A stretch of DNA of 30,307 bases from Nemertoderma westbladi (GCA_032718475.1 JAUCBJ010005710.1:1-30307); one strand, 5' to 3'; shown: positions 1-10,656, counted from the stretch's first letter. Numbers and translations: made by a program. The notes: a model not told the origin generated them from the letters alone.

Positions 1-29
1 GAAGCTTTTACACCCTACACAGCAGTCGA

Positions 30-52
30 GGGGGGGGGGGGGGGGGGGGGGG
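30..52. repeat. poly(G) tract, 23 bp
   Basis: An uninterrupted run of 23 G near the left edge. It is one of several G or C homopolymers of 16-29 bp in this otherwise AT-rich window; several of the others sit at or inside the ends of mobile elements, so this may mark an element continuing to the left. The exact length is unreliable in any assembly. Confidence 0.9.
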
Positions 53-1096
53 TGACACACTAACTCCCAAGGGCCCAATACTTTCACCACAAAATGTATA
101 TAATTAATTGTAAAATTCATTCTGAAAAAAAACGCTGTTTTTACGAAATGTGAAACTTGTTATTTAGATAATTTAGAGTGAAGATTAATTTATGTTTTGT
201 TTTGTTATGGAAATGTTCTAAAGGGGTAAAATTTAAAGTATCACTCAAAAACATTTATATTCAGTTAACATGCGTACCAGAATTCAATCTATTTCGAGTA
301 TTCGATATTCAAAAAATTATACTACGTAAGGCTATGAATGGTAGACAACTGGTTAGGTTGTCAATCTTCAAACCTGGCGGTCATGATTCAATCCGACCAC
401 CACCGATGAGACTTTGCTCAACGAAAATACTAACTAGTATATTTATATTGAATTTATAATAATATATATAGTGTTTCATTGAAAATAATATGAAGTTTCG
501 AAAGTCAAACATCTACAGAATAACAGTCATTGTATATTAAATAGTCGCAGTGCAACAGATGGTTTAAATGACAAAGCCAAACCTACAATATATATTATTC
601 GTTATTTGCATAAATCAGTATGCGATTATCCAAATTGTTTGCACTTAATTCTGAGTTTCAAAACATAACCAAGTTCAAAGAGGAAGCATTCATTTATTAA
701 TATTGATGTTAATACGGAACTCCCAAAATACATTATGAATATTTATTAAGTTCAAAACACGTTTTAACTTAGTTTACACAGTAACAGCCACATTAACCAG
801 TTTCTCGCACAATCTGATATTAATTGATCTTAATTAGTTTTGATTTTGACTCGGGTATTCGTTTCAGATTCAGATTTTACAAATATATTTTTTAGTGCAA
901 TTATTTTAGACAATTTTGTTCTAAGATATTTCACCGGAAATTAATAAGAGGATATTTCTGTAAATATTTACTATTATAAGTAAACTTTATATAATAAATT
1001 AATAAAATCTAGGAAATTTCCGGAAAAATTAAAAATTAAATATATATTAGATTCACATCACAATACATATACAATACATAACTACTAACTGATATA
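53..1096. other. AT-rich non-coding DNA, nothing recognised
   Basis: I see no protein motif, RNA gene or clear repeat here. The only open frame of any length (178-459) has no family resemblance and a composition typical of chance frames in AT-rich DNA. Confidence 0.6.
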
Positions 1097-1341
1097 AAAG
1101 ACGCACTGAACTCATCCGGCAGACAGGACAGGAAAATGTATGTACTTTTCGTGGTTTTCTGTAAAGCTTTTGACTCTGTTCCCAGATCAATCCTACTCTC
1201 AAAATTGTACAACTGCGGAATAAAAGGTAAACTGTTTATTTTACTGAAGGACATTCTGCTTGGTAACGCAATACGAATAATCGACGGCATTCAACTATCG
1301 AAAATTATAACTCAACTGCGTGGAGTTCTTCAGGGAGATTG

Positions 1342-1481
1342 CCGTAGCACCACACTTTTTGCCTTAGCCCCACACTTTTTGCCTTAGCTCCACACTTTTT
1401 GCCTTAGCCCCATACTTTTTGCCTTAGCCCCACACTTTTTGCCTTAGCCCCACACTTTTTTGCCTTAGCCCCACACTTTTT
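1342..1481 (+). repeat. 20-bp minisatellite derived from RT motif B codons
   Basis: Seven tandem copies of a 20-bp unit, ccttagccccacactttttg; the first copy is diverged and the sixth has an extra T. The unit is the LINE's own coding sequence for the residues after QGD (LSPTLF). Since 20 is not a multiple of 3, the expansion shifts the reading frame and helped kill the ORF. Confidence 0.9.
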
Positions 1482-2262
1482 ATTATATTTATTGCAGACC
1501 TCGCCTCAATACTACTGGCAATAGCTTCTGCCATTCCTTTCTGTTTTACGCCGACGCCCTGGAAATAAACTCCCGAAATCCCATTGACATCCAGAATGAG
1601 TTAAATAAATTACATAAATGGTGCAATCTTAATGGAATGGAAGTCAATTTGGTGAAAAAAAAAAATAATTAAGTTAATAAAGGGTGGGCCATTAGCTCAA
1701 ACTGATAATTTTACATACAATGGAGCTACTGTAACCATTTGCAACGATTATTTGGGTCACTCTACAACCAACACTCTGCTTCTCCCAACACATAAAATCT
1801 AAAAATAAAAAAAGGCTTAAGGCGCCATCGGGTCACTGAATCACCTGCACCTTCTATCGGTTGAAACGGGCATTTCGATATTTCGAATTAAAATTTCCCC
1901 AATAGTAACTTATTCAATAAACGTCATCGGCAGTTATCTCACCCTATCACACTTAACAGTTATAGACAAAGTGAAATATAAACATATTAAACGGTTACTC
2001 CGCCTTCACAGCTCTGAATCATCCACAATGGCCTTGAAACTTGTCAATCAAAACACCTTTATAGAGGATATACTTGAACAATACCCACACGCTTTCAACC
2101 TTGAAACTCTTAATCACAATACCGAGCTCACAGACAAGAAAGAAATATTAACTTCATAAACCAACAATACACTACAGGATCAGCCTTCAGAAACCCAACC
2201 TGGAAAACCGGTGGTCAACAGAACTGATTCCTAATTACTAATTTGGAATCTTTTTAATAATT

Positions 2263-2269
2263 AACTGGT
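2263..2269. repeat. target-site duplication of the LTR-like insert, left
   Basis: AACTGGT, repeated exactly at 2482-2488 on the other side of the insert. Joining the two flanks at one copy restores a continuous LINE-A reading frame, which supports these edges. Confidence 0.7.
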
Positions 2270-2481
2270 TGGCTCTGGTTACCGTTAGCCCACATCCGCG
2301 TGGGCTAACGCCCCCCCCCCCCCCCCCCCCCCCACAGCCCTATATATATAGTCTGACTGTGCTTATTGTCTGCTAGTTTGTACCGCTACCTGTCGCGTGC
2401 ATTTTTACCATTAGCGTTGAATAAAGGCCTGTGGCCGCAATATTCGCTTATTTATAATTATTATTATTTTCGGTTACCACA
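2270..2481 (+). mobile_element. solo-LTR-like insertion, ~212 bp
   Basis: The segment begins TG and ends CA and is flanked by the 7-bp repeat AACTGGT. It has an LTR-like order of signals: a GC-rich hairpin (2284-2293 with 2300-2309), a 23-C run (2311-2333), a TATA stretch (2340-2350) and an AATAAA poly(A) signal (2420-2425). It interrupts LINE-A coding sequence, and its removal rejoins the frame. This is most simply a solo LTR of a small LTR retrotransposon. Seven bp is longer than the usual 4-6 bp duplication, so the edges may be off by a base or two. Confidence 0.6.
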
Positions 2482-2488
2482 AACTGGT
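2482..2488. repeat. target-site duplication of the LTR-like insert, right
   Basis: Second copy of AACTGGT, directly after the terminal CA of the insert. Confidence 0.7.
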
Positions 2489-2801
2489 CTTCAGGAATTC
2501 CCGCGATAATTACTAATTTCACGGCACATGGGTACCATCACAAATTATGCTGCAACCCCACCCCGTTCCACATAATCTCCGATAACTGCCGCTGTAAACT
2601 ATGTTCCACCTCCGGAATTTTAAGGTACCACGCTCTACTCTACAGTGTCCGCAATGCCCCTCAATCGCGTCTCTACTACACCTATAACTCTGCTATTTTT
2701 TTAGGTTTTAATATTTTTACAAATTTAATTTATAATATCCTTTGTGTCTCTCTGTATATATTTTATAATGTTTTACCATTTTACTCAGTTTGGGGGTGAA
2801 T

Positions 2802-3299
2802 CTATTCTAATTATTATACAATACAGTAATACAGTAGTTTAACTGGTAACTACTGTAGTAATGTTTAGTGTAGTTTGTTGTATATGTAAAAGTTTAAGAT
2901 TATGTGTCCTGGCACGAGCTGACAGAGTGGTGGAGGTGGTACGTTGCCAGGCACCAGGAGGCCTGTGATGCATAAAAAGGGTGTAGCCGACGTCGCTGTT
3001 AGACTTCAAGTTATACAATTAATAAATAAACTATGTATTACAGTTGCTCATACAATGAATAATTCCGAAAGTAGGAAACAGATGAGAGGTATGCTGCCAA
3101 CTTCTGTTGGACTACTAACTGTACTGTGGCCCTACCCTGCTACGTACTGTATGTTCTTATGTTATATAGTGTGCCATTTGCCCTGAAAGACATTACTGCA
3201 AAACAGAGTAATATATTTCTTGAACGATTCTGTCAATAAACTATTGCATTGTATATTAGAACAACATATGTTATTTATTGGATGTGAATTCGTTCTCCG
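2802..3299. other. non-coding DNA after LINE-A
   Basis: Probably the 3' untranslated remainder of LINE-A followed by unique DNA. A 7-bp inverted repeat (CCTGGCA / TGCCAGG, about 2907-2954) is the only structure I noticed. The short open frame at 2944-3186 resembles nothing known to me. Confidence 0.5.
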
Positions 3300-3560
3300 G
3301 AATATTTGCCAATAATAATTGAAAGGGTACATTGCATGCGAAGCTGACCATCTGTCGTTTACGTAAGATAATCAGGCAACTCGCCAGCATAGAGAGGCAA
3401 AGAGCCAGCAATTATTATTGCGAGCTTAACGATTTTAGCGCGTAATTGCTTCGCAGCAGAAACGGCTAGAAAATTGATTTCAAACGCGTTGAAAAGGGCC
3501 CCGGATATTAATTGGGTTATCAGCGTTTCCGTCGATGCAAAAAACATTAGTGTAAGAGGT
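3300..3560. promoter_or_regulatory. possible conserved non-coding (enhancer-like) block
   Basis: Unlike its surroundings, this block has no low-complexity sequence. It has a balanced base composition, several intact CpGs, and homeodomain-type cores (GTAATTG near 3443, ATTAATTGGG near 3508). That is the look of a developmental enhancer, but conservation cannot be judged from one sequence. The antisense frame covering it (3359-3547) resembles no family. Confidence 0.25.
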
Positions 3561-3945
3561 CTTTATTTGTGTTCGTCTTGGTACGTTACGGAAACTCGCT
3601 TTTTTTATATATGAAACAGATAATAATGCGAATACTGTAGGCCTAGTAACTTCAATATTGTTTCACTATAGATGGAACCGCCCTACTAGGGTGCAGATAT
3701 AATAAGTTTTGAAAGACCTCTGGCCACATTGGCCTCATAAGTAGGCATGGTCTGTATTAGACCATGGATATCACCTGGGATAAACCAACGCATACACACA
3801 TACACCCCTTTTTAGGCAGGATAGTAAAGAAATAGGTTACAGAATAACCAAAACAATAAACGAGAGTTTCGTCTATGTTAGGAAACCCAATTAAGTAGTT
3901 CAGAGTTGACAGTGAGTTAGGGATATTGTAGAAGAGTTGTAGTCA
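3561..3945. other. non-coding DNA, nothing recognised
   Basis: AT-rich sequence with one TAGGCCTA palindrome (3638-3645). No gene or repeat family recognised. Confidence 0.5.
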
Positions 3946-4316
3946 TTAGGTCCCACGAGCCATTAGGTCCCGCGGGCTCTAATATCTCTGTACAATTAGA
4001 TCCCAAGGGGATACAAATATAATTTTAACAAACTGGGGAGCAAAATTGAAAAAAAAACTACCATTGCTAATATTATATTGCTGCTGCATGGGTTGCTGTA
4101 TAATTTAATAAAATCCTAATCCGTTATTCCCGGGATCTAATTGTACCGAGACGTTAGGTCCCGCATGCATTGTCAAATTTTTAGTGCAATTAGATCCCGT
4201 CAGGTCCGCGGGACCTAATGTCTCGGTACAATTTGGTCCCGCGCGACCTAATGGCTCGCGGGACCTAATGGCTTGCGGGACCTAATGGCTCGCGGGACCT
4301 TATGGCTCGCGGAACC
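3946..4316. repeat. foldback element built of 17-bp GC-rich units
   Basis: The left side (3946-4011) carries CATTAGGTCCCxCGxGC units followed by TGTACAATTAGATCCC. The right side (about 4132-4316) carries the same words in reverse complement, ending in five units of roughly ggctcgcgggacctaat. A copy in the first orientation (attaggtcccgc, 4153-4165) also lies inside. The two sides can fold back on each other around an AT-rich centre. This resembles a foldback or MITE-type element with satellite-like termini. No coding capacity. Confidence 0.65.
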
Positions 4317-5344
4317 ATGACCTTGTAGAAAACCCTGTTTAATTGATAATTCCGTATTCTGAATTCAGAATTCATAATAGAGTATTCTGGACAGTAGTTT
4401 GGCCTGGGCCGCTATATTAGGCCTGGTTCTGTATTATTAGTAGAGCATAGATTATATTCGAATTTGAGAAATTTAAAAATAATGTTGGAAAATTTATAAA
4501 TATATTACTCCTGTTTCATACGTTTTCTTTGTCTTCCATCAATTAATGATATTATTATAAATATATATTATATATTTTTTTATACATACAATATATATTT
4601 ATATGTAATATAGCTGTATTCGTAGGTAATCAAAATGATTTAGCATTTGAGCTAAAAACTTCCAAATAAAAACAACAGAAATCAAATAATCACAACATAA
4701 AGTTGCATTCTTGTAAGGTTGGCCATAGAGTAACACTTTGATTTAATTCATTATTAATTATTTTTTCATAATTATATTATGTAATTCATGTATTATTATA
4801 TTCATAACAACATGTGTGTCTATGATTTCTTGTATTAGGCCTACTGTAAAATTGTCTGAGATCGACTCACCTGCAAAACCACCGCGGAAACACCTGCACT
4901 CCTAGTGCTTATAAAAATTCGTGATAAGATCCGTAACAGGTAAATACTGCGGAGGATTATTTAAATTACGTTACATGTATGTTTGCATAAACATTAATTA
5001 CAGCACTATACTTTTTAGGATAAAATAGTAGGCCTATTTCTAAATAAATGTTATTGTATGCCTACCGGTACTGTATAGAGTAATGAGTCTTTGTATTCAA
5101 TAAGGCCCACCTATATTCAGTCAGATTAGAAGCTCTGAAAATAGGAAATGGGAGCAGTGGATTTAAATAAATCATCGTCAGTGACAATGGTATATAGGCA
5201 GGGATACAGGCGAGGATTTTACGCAGTTACCGTGTCAATAAGAATAGCGACTGGCGGTTGGACAGAGAGTGGCTTACAGCTTAGCTTCAACATAAGTTGC
5301 ATTGGCAGTATTCCCATTCACTCCAACGCTGTACATATATATAA
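4317..5344. other. AT-rich non-coding DNA
   Basis: Holds a 16-bp perfect palindrome centred on GAATTC (4356-4371), AT-rich low-complexity sequence (4550-4620) and two TAGGCCTA words (4836-4843, 5029-5036). The word TGCCTACCGGTACTG at 5059-5073 recurs at 26899-26913. No gene seen. Confidence 0.5.
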
Positions 5345-5525
5345 TAGGCAGCGTCCGGGCGTCCTGGCGTAGCTGGCAGCACGCCCTCGCCTGCGCAGAA
5401 TGGTCACCATGCAGGCTGCCTGGCTCGGGAGCGAGCAGTGAACCGCTAGAGCTAATGCGTTGCTGGGCAACAACCAGTATGGCTAGGGATTTACAACTGA
5501 TATTGAAACCGGGGATTCTACAGTA
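5345..5525 (+). repeat. possible tRNA-derived SINE head
   Basis: A GC-rich island in AT-rich DNA. TGGCGTAGCTGG at 5365-5376 matches the Pol III A-box consensus (TRGYnnARnnGG). About 57 bp downstream GGCTCGGGAGC (5422-5432) is a weak B-box match (GGTTCGAnTCC). The spacing and the CGCCCTCGCCTG that follows the A box resemble tRNA-derived SINE heads. A GTTGC/GCAAC hairpin lies near 5459. No tail or flanking duplication was recognised, so it may be an old or partial copy. Confidence 0.35.
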
Positions 5526-6217
5526 GTGGTATCATGCCTGGGGGCGATGCTTTGGTGATGTTTTTCACTTTAGTACAATGTGAATTACATCACTTTGAAG
5601 TTGATATTCTGCAAACACTCTCAAGATAAGTATTCCAGTATCAACTATTCAGCCTTCAGTACACTATACATATATATATATATATATATTGAATGAATTA
5701 CATGATAAAAATAAAGATATTTACAATGCGTTTTTGTTCAATATATCTGAAATCATTTCTGAACGTTGAATGAGAGGTGGCACAACTTTGCATTGTATCG
5801 TCTCTTAGCAACTTATTTGAAAACGACGTCAGTAATTGGCATGAAAGTATCCAATAACTATATTGTAAGATTTTAATTTTTCTTATTTTGCCACGAACCT
5901 CACCTATTTCATTGCCGGCACACACACGGAGGATAAACGCTTCAGGGGTCCACTATGTGGGAGGGGGGCAGGTTAGATGTCCAGTCCAGCTTATACGAGC
6001 AAACTTACAAAGGCGGTGGCCGGCCTACATGCCCGCTATATAGTCAAACAGGAAGCTAGAATAATGCAAAGCATATATTCAGCATCCTGTCGTAATGCGA
6101 TATGAGAACTGTCGCCTGATTATTTTAATATAGGTTTATGATCTATGGTTGAACAGTGATGCAACACAGCTTAACTGATGTGTTATTAATTAATTAATTT
6201 GTATAAAAAGTTATTAT
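5526..6217. other. non-coding DNA with a (TA)n tract
   Basis: Contains a TA dinucleotide repeat at about 5669-5689. The rest is unique-looking sequence without coding motifs; the antisense frame 5698-5925 resembles nothing known. Confidence 0.5.
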
Positions 6218-7086
6218 GATCTCAGATCAGAACACAAGGAAGCAGATATCACCATTTGTCAAAAGGTAATTCATATTGCTAAAAGGGGCAAGAAAGGCAA
6301 ATATAAAACGAGATAAATGTCCGATGACACAGATGTTTTCACGTTACTAGCGCACTTCTACTGGTAGGAGAGAATGACAATCCAACTTACACTGGAATCG
6401 ACTTGTAGTGGCCACAAGCTGATCGATATAGGGGAAATTGCAAGTAAAAACGAACATTTAATGGCGAATCTGCTTGCAGTTCATGCCGTATCAGGCTGCG
6501 ACAATGCTTATAGCATATGACAAGCTATAGTCCTGAAATATTTACCCTATATTAGTCTTAATGAAATTGGTAAAGAGAATGGTGACATTGATACAGTCTG
6601 CAAACAAGCAACATCGCTGATGAGCAGGTGTTATGGATACCCAACACTTGGTATGACTAAAGCGACACTCAAAGCTTGATCTTATAAGATGTCAAAAGCA
6701 CAGATAAAAGCTCCCAAATTAGAAACCTTACCACCAACACGAGAGGCATTCATACAAAATTTGAAACGTGCTTATTTTCAAACCATTTGGAATGCTGCTC
6801 CAATGGATGGTCCGCCTCGTAGATCTCACAAGGTTTTGGATGGACAAAAGATGATGAATCGAAGATGTCATTAACTATTGGACTTCCAGAAGGTGTTGAG
6901 GAGGCTCCAAGCAATATCATCAATCGAATCAATTGTGGGCGTCATTCAATACAATCGTGCAGCTCTAAGCGTTTCAGCTGCTCATCTGCAAAGATCCCCT
7001 GTACTGATTTGTGCCAATTTAAAGGAGAATCTGACTGCCACAACGATCATAAACTAATAGATACAGTCGATTTAGAACAGCGATGA
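6218..7086 (+). pseudogene. decayed gene of the SDDTDV / HAxSGCD / Cys-rich family
   Basis: One frame, broken by stops (near 6310, 6369, 6518, 6677) and a frameshift near 6830, carries motifs in the order of a large uncharacterised invertebrate family often found among mobile DNA. They are HKEADI (family HEEADT), SDDTDVFTLLAHFYW at 6320, LLAVHAVSGCD (about 6468-6502), LPPTREAFIQNLKRAYFQTIW (6729-6791) and GWTKDD. A Cys-rich tail with CTDLC follows (about 6930-7050). The acidic EAD...DDTD motifs suggest a nuclease-like fold, but that is inference. Only the C-terminal half of the family's usual protein is present. Cannot make a functional product. Confidence 0.7.
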
Positions 7087-7598
7087 TTCAGAAATTGAGT
7101 GAAACGATATTTACTAAAAAACTAATTTCTTAATTTTTCCACACTTATAAAGTAAGTGTATGAATATAAAAACATTATGTAGTTTAACAAATTTTGCATT
7201 CAAGGAGTACAATTCAACTTTCTAGTTACTTTCAAGGCAGAGACCAAAGACTATCACAATCACAGCAGACATTTTGATATATCTCAAAATTCAGCGGATT
7301 CAGCGGAGAATTTTGGTCTAGAAACGAAAATAAAAATGTATTGAAGAACAATAATATCATGCTTTAGTCGAAAATACCTATTTGGCTCCCGAACTTCTAT
7401 AATAATAACAAAATACTATGTATTTTAATTCTCAATTACTCTTGATGCTACTGTCATGCTAAATGTATGTAATGCTAAATTGTATGCTAAATAATTTATA
7501 TGGCGCCTATTTAAACAATATAACAAACAGATATATAAATATTGAAAAAACTATAATGTAAAATAATTAACTAAAGTTAAACTATGAATAATATCACT
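7087..7598. other. AT-rich non-coding DNA, nothing recognised
   Basis: Follows the stop of the decayed gene. No motif or repeat recognised. Confidence 0.5.
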
Positions 7599-7757
7599 TG
7601 TTCTAGGAGTGATTTACGATGTCGAGATATCAACCTGAAGCAAATAAACTCGTATAACGGTATAGTTATACGAGTTTATTTGCTGAATGCTGAGATTTCA
7701 TATATTACTCCTAGAACATGTGTTCGAACTTATCGAACACGAAGTGGGACATCCCAC
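7599..7757. repeat. cluster of three consecutive perfect hairpins
   Basis: Hairpin 1: a 12-bp outer stem (7599-7610 with 7707-7718, TGTTCTAGGAGT) and a 20-bp perfect inner stem (7639-7658 with 7665-7684) around a 6-nt GGTATA loop, with unpaired sequence between the stems. Hairpin 2: 8-bp stem GTGTTCGA (7720-7727 with 7733-7740). Hairpin 3: 6-bp stem GTGGGA (7744-7749 with 7752-7757). It could be a small foldback element, a cruciform site or a structured transcript. The inner stem-loop is shorter than a typical miRNA precursor. Confidence 0.8.
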
Positions 7758-8159
7758 ATACTCAGGTAAAAACGAACCCAATTCCGCAAATTAGTATTTT
7801 CCTCTCCAATTTTGTTTTATTATAGCTGTACTTGCGGCTTATTTGTAAACAAATCGTTCTAGAATATGTTGCTTTTTAGTATACAAATCGTTCTAGATGT
7901 TATTTATTTAGAAAAATATTCAAAAACAAATATGTTTTGTCCAAGAACATTTTTTGGAAATATATCTGGATTGTATTTTAAACACTTGTGTGTATGCTTT
8001 TTAGCATGTTTCAATGCAGTGACTGTTATTATATGAATATCTGTATGAGAAATGTAATAAGTTACAAATTATAATAGGCTAGCTAGTATATCAATTTTTT
8101 ACTAAAAAAAAACGCAATTAGTTAGTAAAACAATTTTCAAATTATTTTCGAATAGTGCT
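7758..8159. other. AT-rich non-coding DNA
   Basis: Contains a short direct repeat CAAATCGTTCTAGA (about 7850 and 7885). No gene seen. Confidence 0.5.
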
Positions 8160-9911
8160 TCCATATGCGTAAACATGCCCTCCGTACAAGGAGTCCAGTT
8201 AAATTTAATAATGATCACTACCAAACAGATGGAGCTACCAATCAGGCCAAAAATGACCTATCACAACCGAAGTAACGAAGATACAAAGCGTACCAAGAAC
8301 ACAAAGCATACAAGGACCAGATAATTAACCTAGCAAACGCTAGTGAGTCTAACCCTAACAAGTTTTGGCAACAGCTCGGACTAATCAGGAGGGAAATAGA
8401 CATATGACACAAGCAAATAGGACAAATCTATACAACCATTATGAACGTTTTTTCGAAAGGTGTGAAAATGAAAACACCACACATAAGACAGTCACTGTCC
8501 CTCAGAAGGATTACAAAAACTATAAGTTTCTAACAGGAAACGATATTGCAATGGCAATATCGAAATTAAACAAACGTAAAGCTGCGGATAGAAACAACAT
8601 CAAAGCCGAACATCTACACTATGGAAGCTCTGAGTCATTATGCAATTTCATTGCAACATTATATAACGGATTGCGATCTCATTCTTATTTCCCTGAAGAA
8701 ATGTGCCAAAGCATACTCCTACCACAACTTAAAAAAGGTTATGACAAACAAAAGGATCAAGTTTCAAGCTACAGAGGAATATCAATAATATCTATCTTTG
8801 TCAAACTTTGGGAGCACACAATCATTGAGGAACTAAAACCAATTAAACAAAGCCACCTACAAATCGCATATAAACATGGGATGCACAGTGAAGTACCATA
8901 TCTACTGTAACAGCAGCAAGTAAACTCATTGAATTTTTCAACAAAGAGTCATCACCAGTCCATGTCGTATCACTCGATCTATCGGCCGCCTTTGATACCA
9001 TTAAACACAATGTTATTTTTAGCAAACTCGAAGAAACAAACCTGAGTCCACAACTGATCGCTTTGTTATCCTCCTATTACAGCAAATCAAAAGCCTCAAT
9101 AAAGATTGGAAACCTCATCCATACGAAGATGATACCACTCCATCGTGGCATACGCCAAGGTGGAGTACTCTGGTTGGCTTTTTAATTTTTACTTAGCAGA
9201 CGGCTATTTGCATCCCTAGATACTGCCAAACTGCGCCTACATGTTGCAAATGAGTCCTACCCAGCCTTAAGTTTTGCAGATGACATATTAATATTGGCCA
9301 ATTTAAAATCTGACCTCATCAGAATACTACGTCTGTGCACCGAATATTTCAAGAATAATGGATTATGCTTGAATATACACAAATCCCATTACATTGTTGC
9401 CTCTTCACAACCGACAGAAAATCAAGAATCAATTCAAGTTGAACCTGGGGAAAAACCTAATACAAGAGGCAAAACTTAAATATTTAGGGTTACCCTTACC
9501 ATCTACCCCATCCAACCTACGAGACCACTTCACGAAAAAGTGCTGGATAAATGTTTCCCAAACAAAATCAAAAGCACTTTCGTCCTATGATGTCCCACTA
9601 AACGTAACATCTTTCATATGGAAAATTGTATGTCTCCCATCAATTTTTTATGGATCTTCAACGATAGGGATTGCCCTATTGAGACCCCTAGAAAGAACAA
9701 TCCGAAAAGCCATGCGCACAATACTTGGAGTTAGTAATTACATCTCTAACAATGTCTTATGGAAGCTCTTCGACAGTGAAACTGTTCAACAAATAGTAGC
9801 ATACAACAAATGTCGGGTCACATACAACATATTAAATAGCCATAATACTAAAGTATTCATTTATTCTCAACAATACTAGCACATCATACAGCGAGAACGC
9901 GAGATAATACA

Positions 9912-10517
9912 CGAAGTGGGGACTTCGCGCAGCACGAAGTTGGCGAAGCCTTAGCGAATTGACACTGTTAGGGGGTGGGTCAATTTATGCAAATAGTTGT
10001 CGTCGTTAGTTGTTTTCACTTTCAGACCTTTGGCCCTCTAGCGGCAGACTGGAGAACTGCAGATGGATTCGCCTCCTTTGAAAGTCACAGCTAATGGTCT
10101 AATACATATCTGCCAAGTTTCAGCTTAAACGGATTAAAAGCAAAGAAATGGGAGGGCATTTAATGTTTAGACATGTGGCCCTCTAGCGGGAGACCATTGC
10201 ACTGATGGTGTCTGAAAGTCTCTCAAAAATCTCAACTTTTGCTCATATTGATACCTACAAATTTTCAACTTGGCAGCTTTAAATCCGACAAAGTTATTAG
10301 CATGTCAAAATCGTAACGACGACGACGACGACAACGACGACGACGACGACGACAACGACGACGACGACAACGACGACGACGACAACGACGACAACGACGA
10401 CGACGACAACGACGACGACGACAACGACGACGACGACGACAACTATTTGCATAAATTGACCCACCCCCTAACAGTGTCAATTCGCTAATGCTCCGCCAAC
10501 TTCGTGGCTCGCCCCAC
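9912..10517. mobile_element. non-autonomous inverted-repeat transposon inside LINE-B
   Basis: Terminal inverted repeats of about 80 bp. The left arm (about 9916-10005) and the reverse complement of the right arm (about 10435-10517) share GTGGGG, CACGAAGTTGGCG and then a long near-identical stretch from TTAGCGAATTGACACTG to CAAATAGTTGTCGTCG. ATACA stands at 9907-9911 and 10518-10522, a possible 5-bp target duplication; the left side then has four extra bases before the arm. The centre contains GGCCCTCTAGCGG twice (10032, 10177) and a GAC/AAC repeat. No transposase, so it is MITE-like; superfamily unknown. Confidence 0.8.
10317..10442 (+). repeat. (GAC)n/(AAC) microsatellite
   Basis: GACGACGACAAC-type repeat just inside the right arm of the inverted-repeat element. 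It gives an all-Asp/Asn frame on the plus strand and an Arg/Cys-rich frame on the minus strand; neither is a gene. Confidence 0.9.
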
Positions 10518-10656
10518 ATACATGTCTGAGTACAGTCTATTGGCATGGAAGGAAGATCTACCATCTCTAACAAACCTAGCATCGACCCTCTTTAACATAA
10601 AAGCCGTCATCAAAGGCGCAAGACAAAGAACTTTGAGCAGTGAAGCAACCATTTAA

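Larger units (their letters stand above)
1097..2801 (+). pseudogene. LINE-A: decayed non-LTR retrotransposon RT and C-terminus
   Basis: Remnant of the reverse-transcriptase ORF of a LINE, 5'-truncated. From about 1097 the frame reads through RT motif A (FCKAFDSVP, usually VDFxKAFD) to motif B (RGVLQGD, about 1318-1341). It then enters a 20-bp tandem repeat (1342-1481) and resumes as SPTLFIIFIADLAS. The active-site motif survives as YADA after a frameshift at about 1545. Further frameshifts and stops separate RT-thumb-like pieces (about 1700-2158). The C-terminal part reads NWSSGIPAIITNF at 2482-2520, then a Cys-containing stretch (CCNP, CRCKLC), ending at a TGA near 2801. An LTR-like insert interrupts it at 2270-2481. 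The element is dead; its clade is not assigned. Confidence 0.8.
8160..10656 (+). pseudogene. LINE-B: decayed non-LTR retrotransposon RT
   Basis: A 5'-truncated LINE ORF in several frames. From about 8277 it reads RRYKAYQEHKAYKDQI and NPNKFWQQL (linker before RT). The frame from 8365 gives KRKAADRNNIKAEHL (usually KAxGPDxI) and YRGISIISIFVKLWE. After a frameshift near 8880 come motif A LDLSAAFDTIKH (about 8970), motif B IRQGGVL with downstream deletion (about 9150), motif C FADDILILA (about 9275) and GLCLNIHKSHYIV. After another frameshift KYLGLPLPST and the thumb follow to 9879. Coding-like sequence resumes after the inverted-repeat insert (EYSLLAWKEDLPSLTNLAS, 10529 on) and ends near 10656. 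No endonuclease domain is present. Inactive; clade not assigned. Confidence 0.8.

Noticed and set aside
7639-7684. A miRNA precursor in the 20-bp hairpin
   Set aside because: The inner stem-loop is only 46 nt with a 6-nt loop, and the bases between inner and outer stems do not pair well. Without small-RNA data I keep it as a hairpin repeat.
10265-10582. Arg/Cys-rich minus frame and Asp/Asn plus frame
   Set aside because: Both are read from the GAC/AAC microsatellite within the inverted-repeat element.
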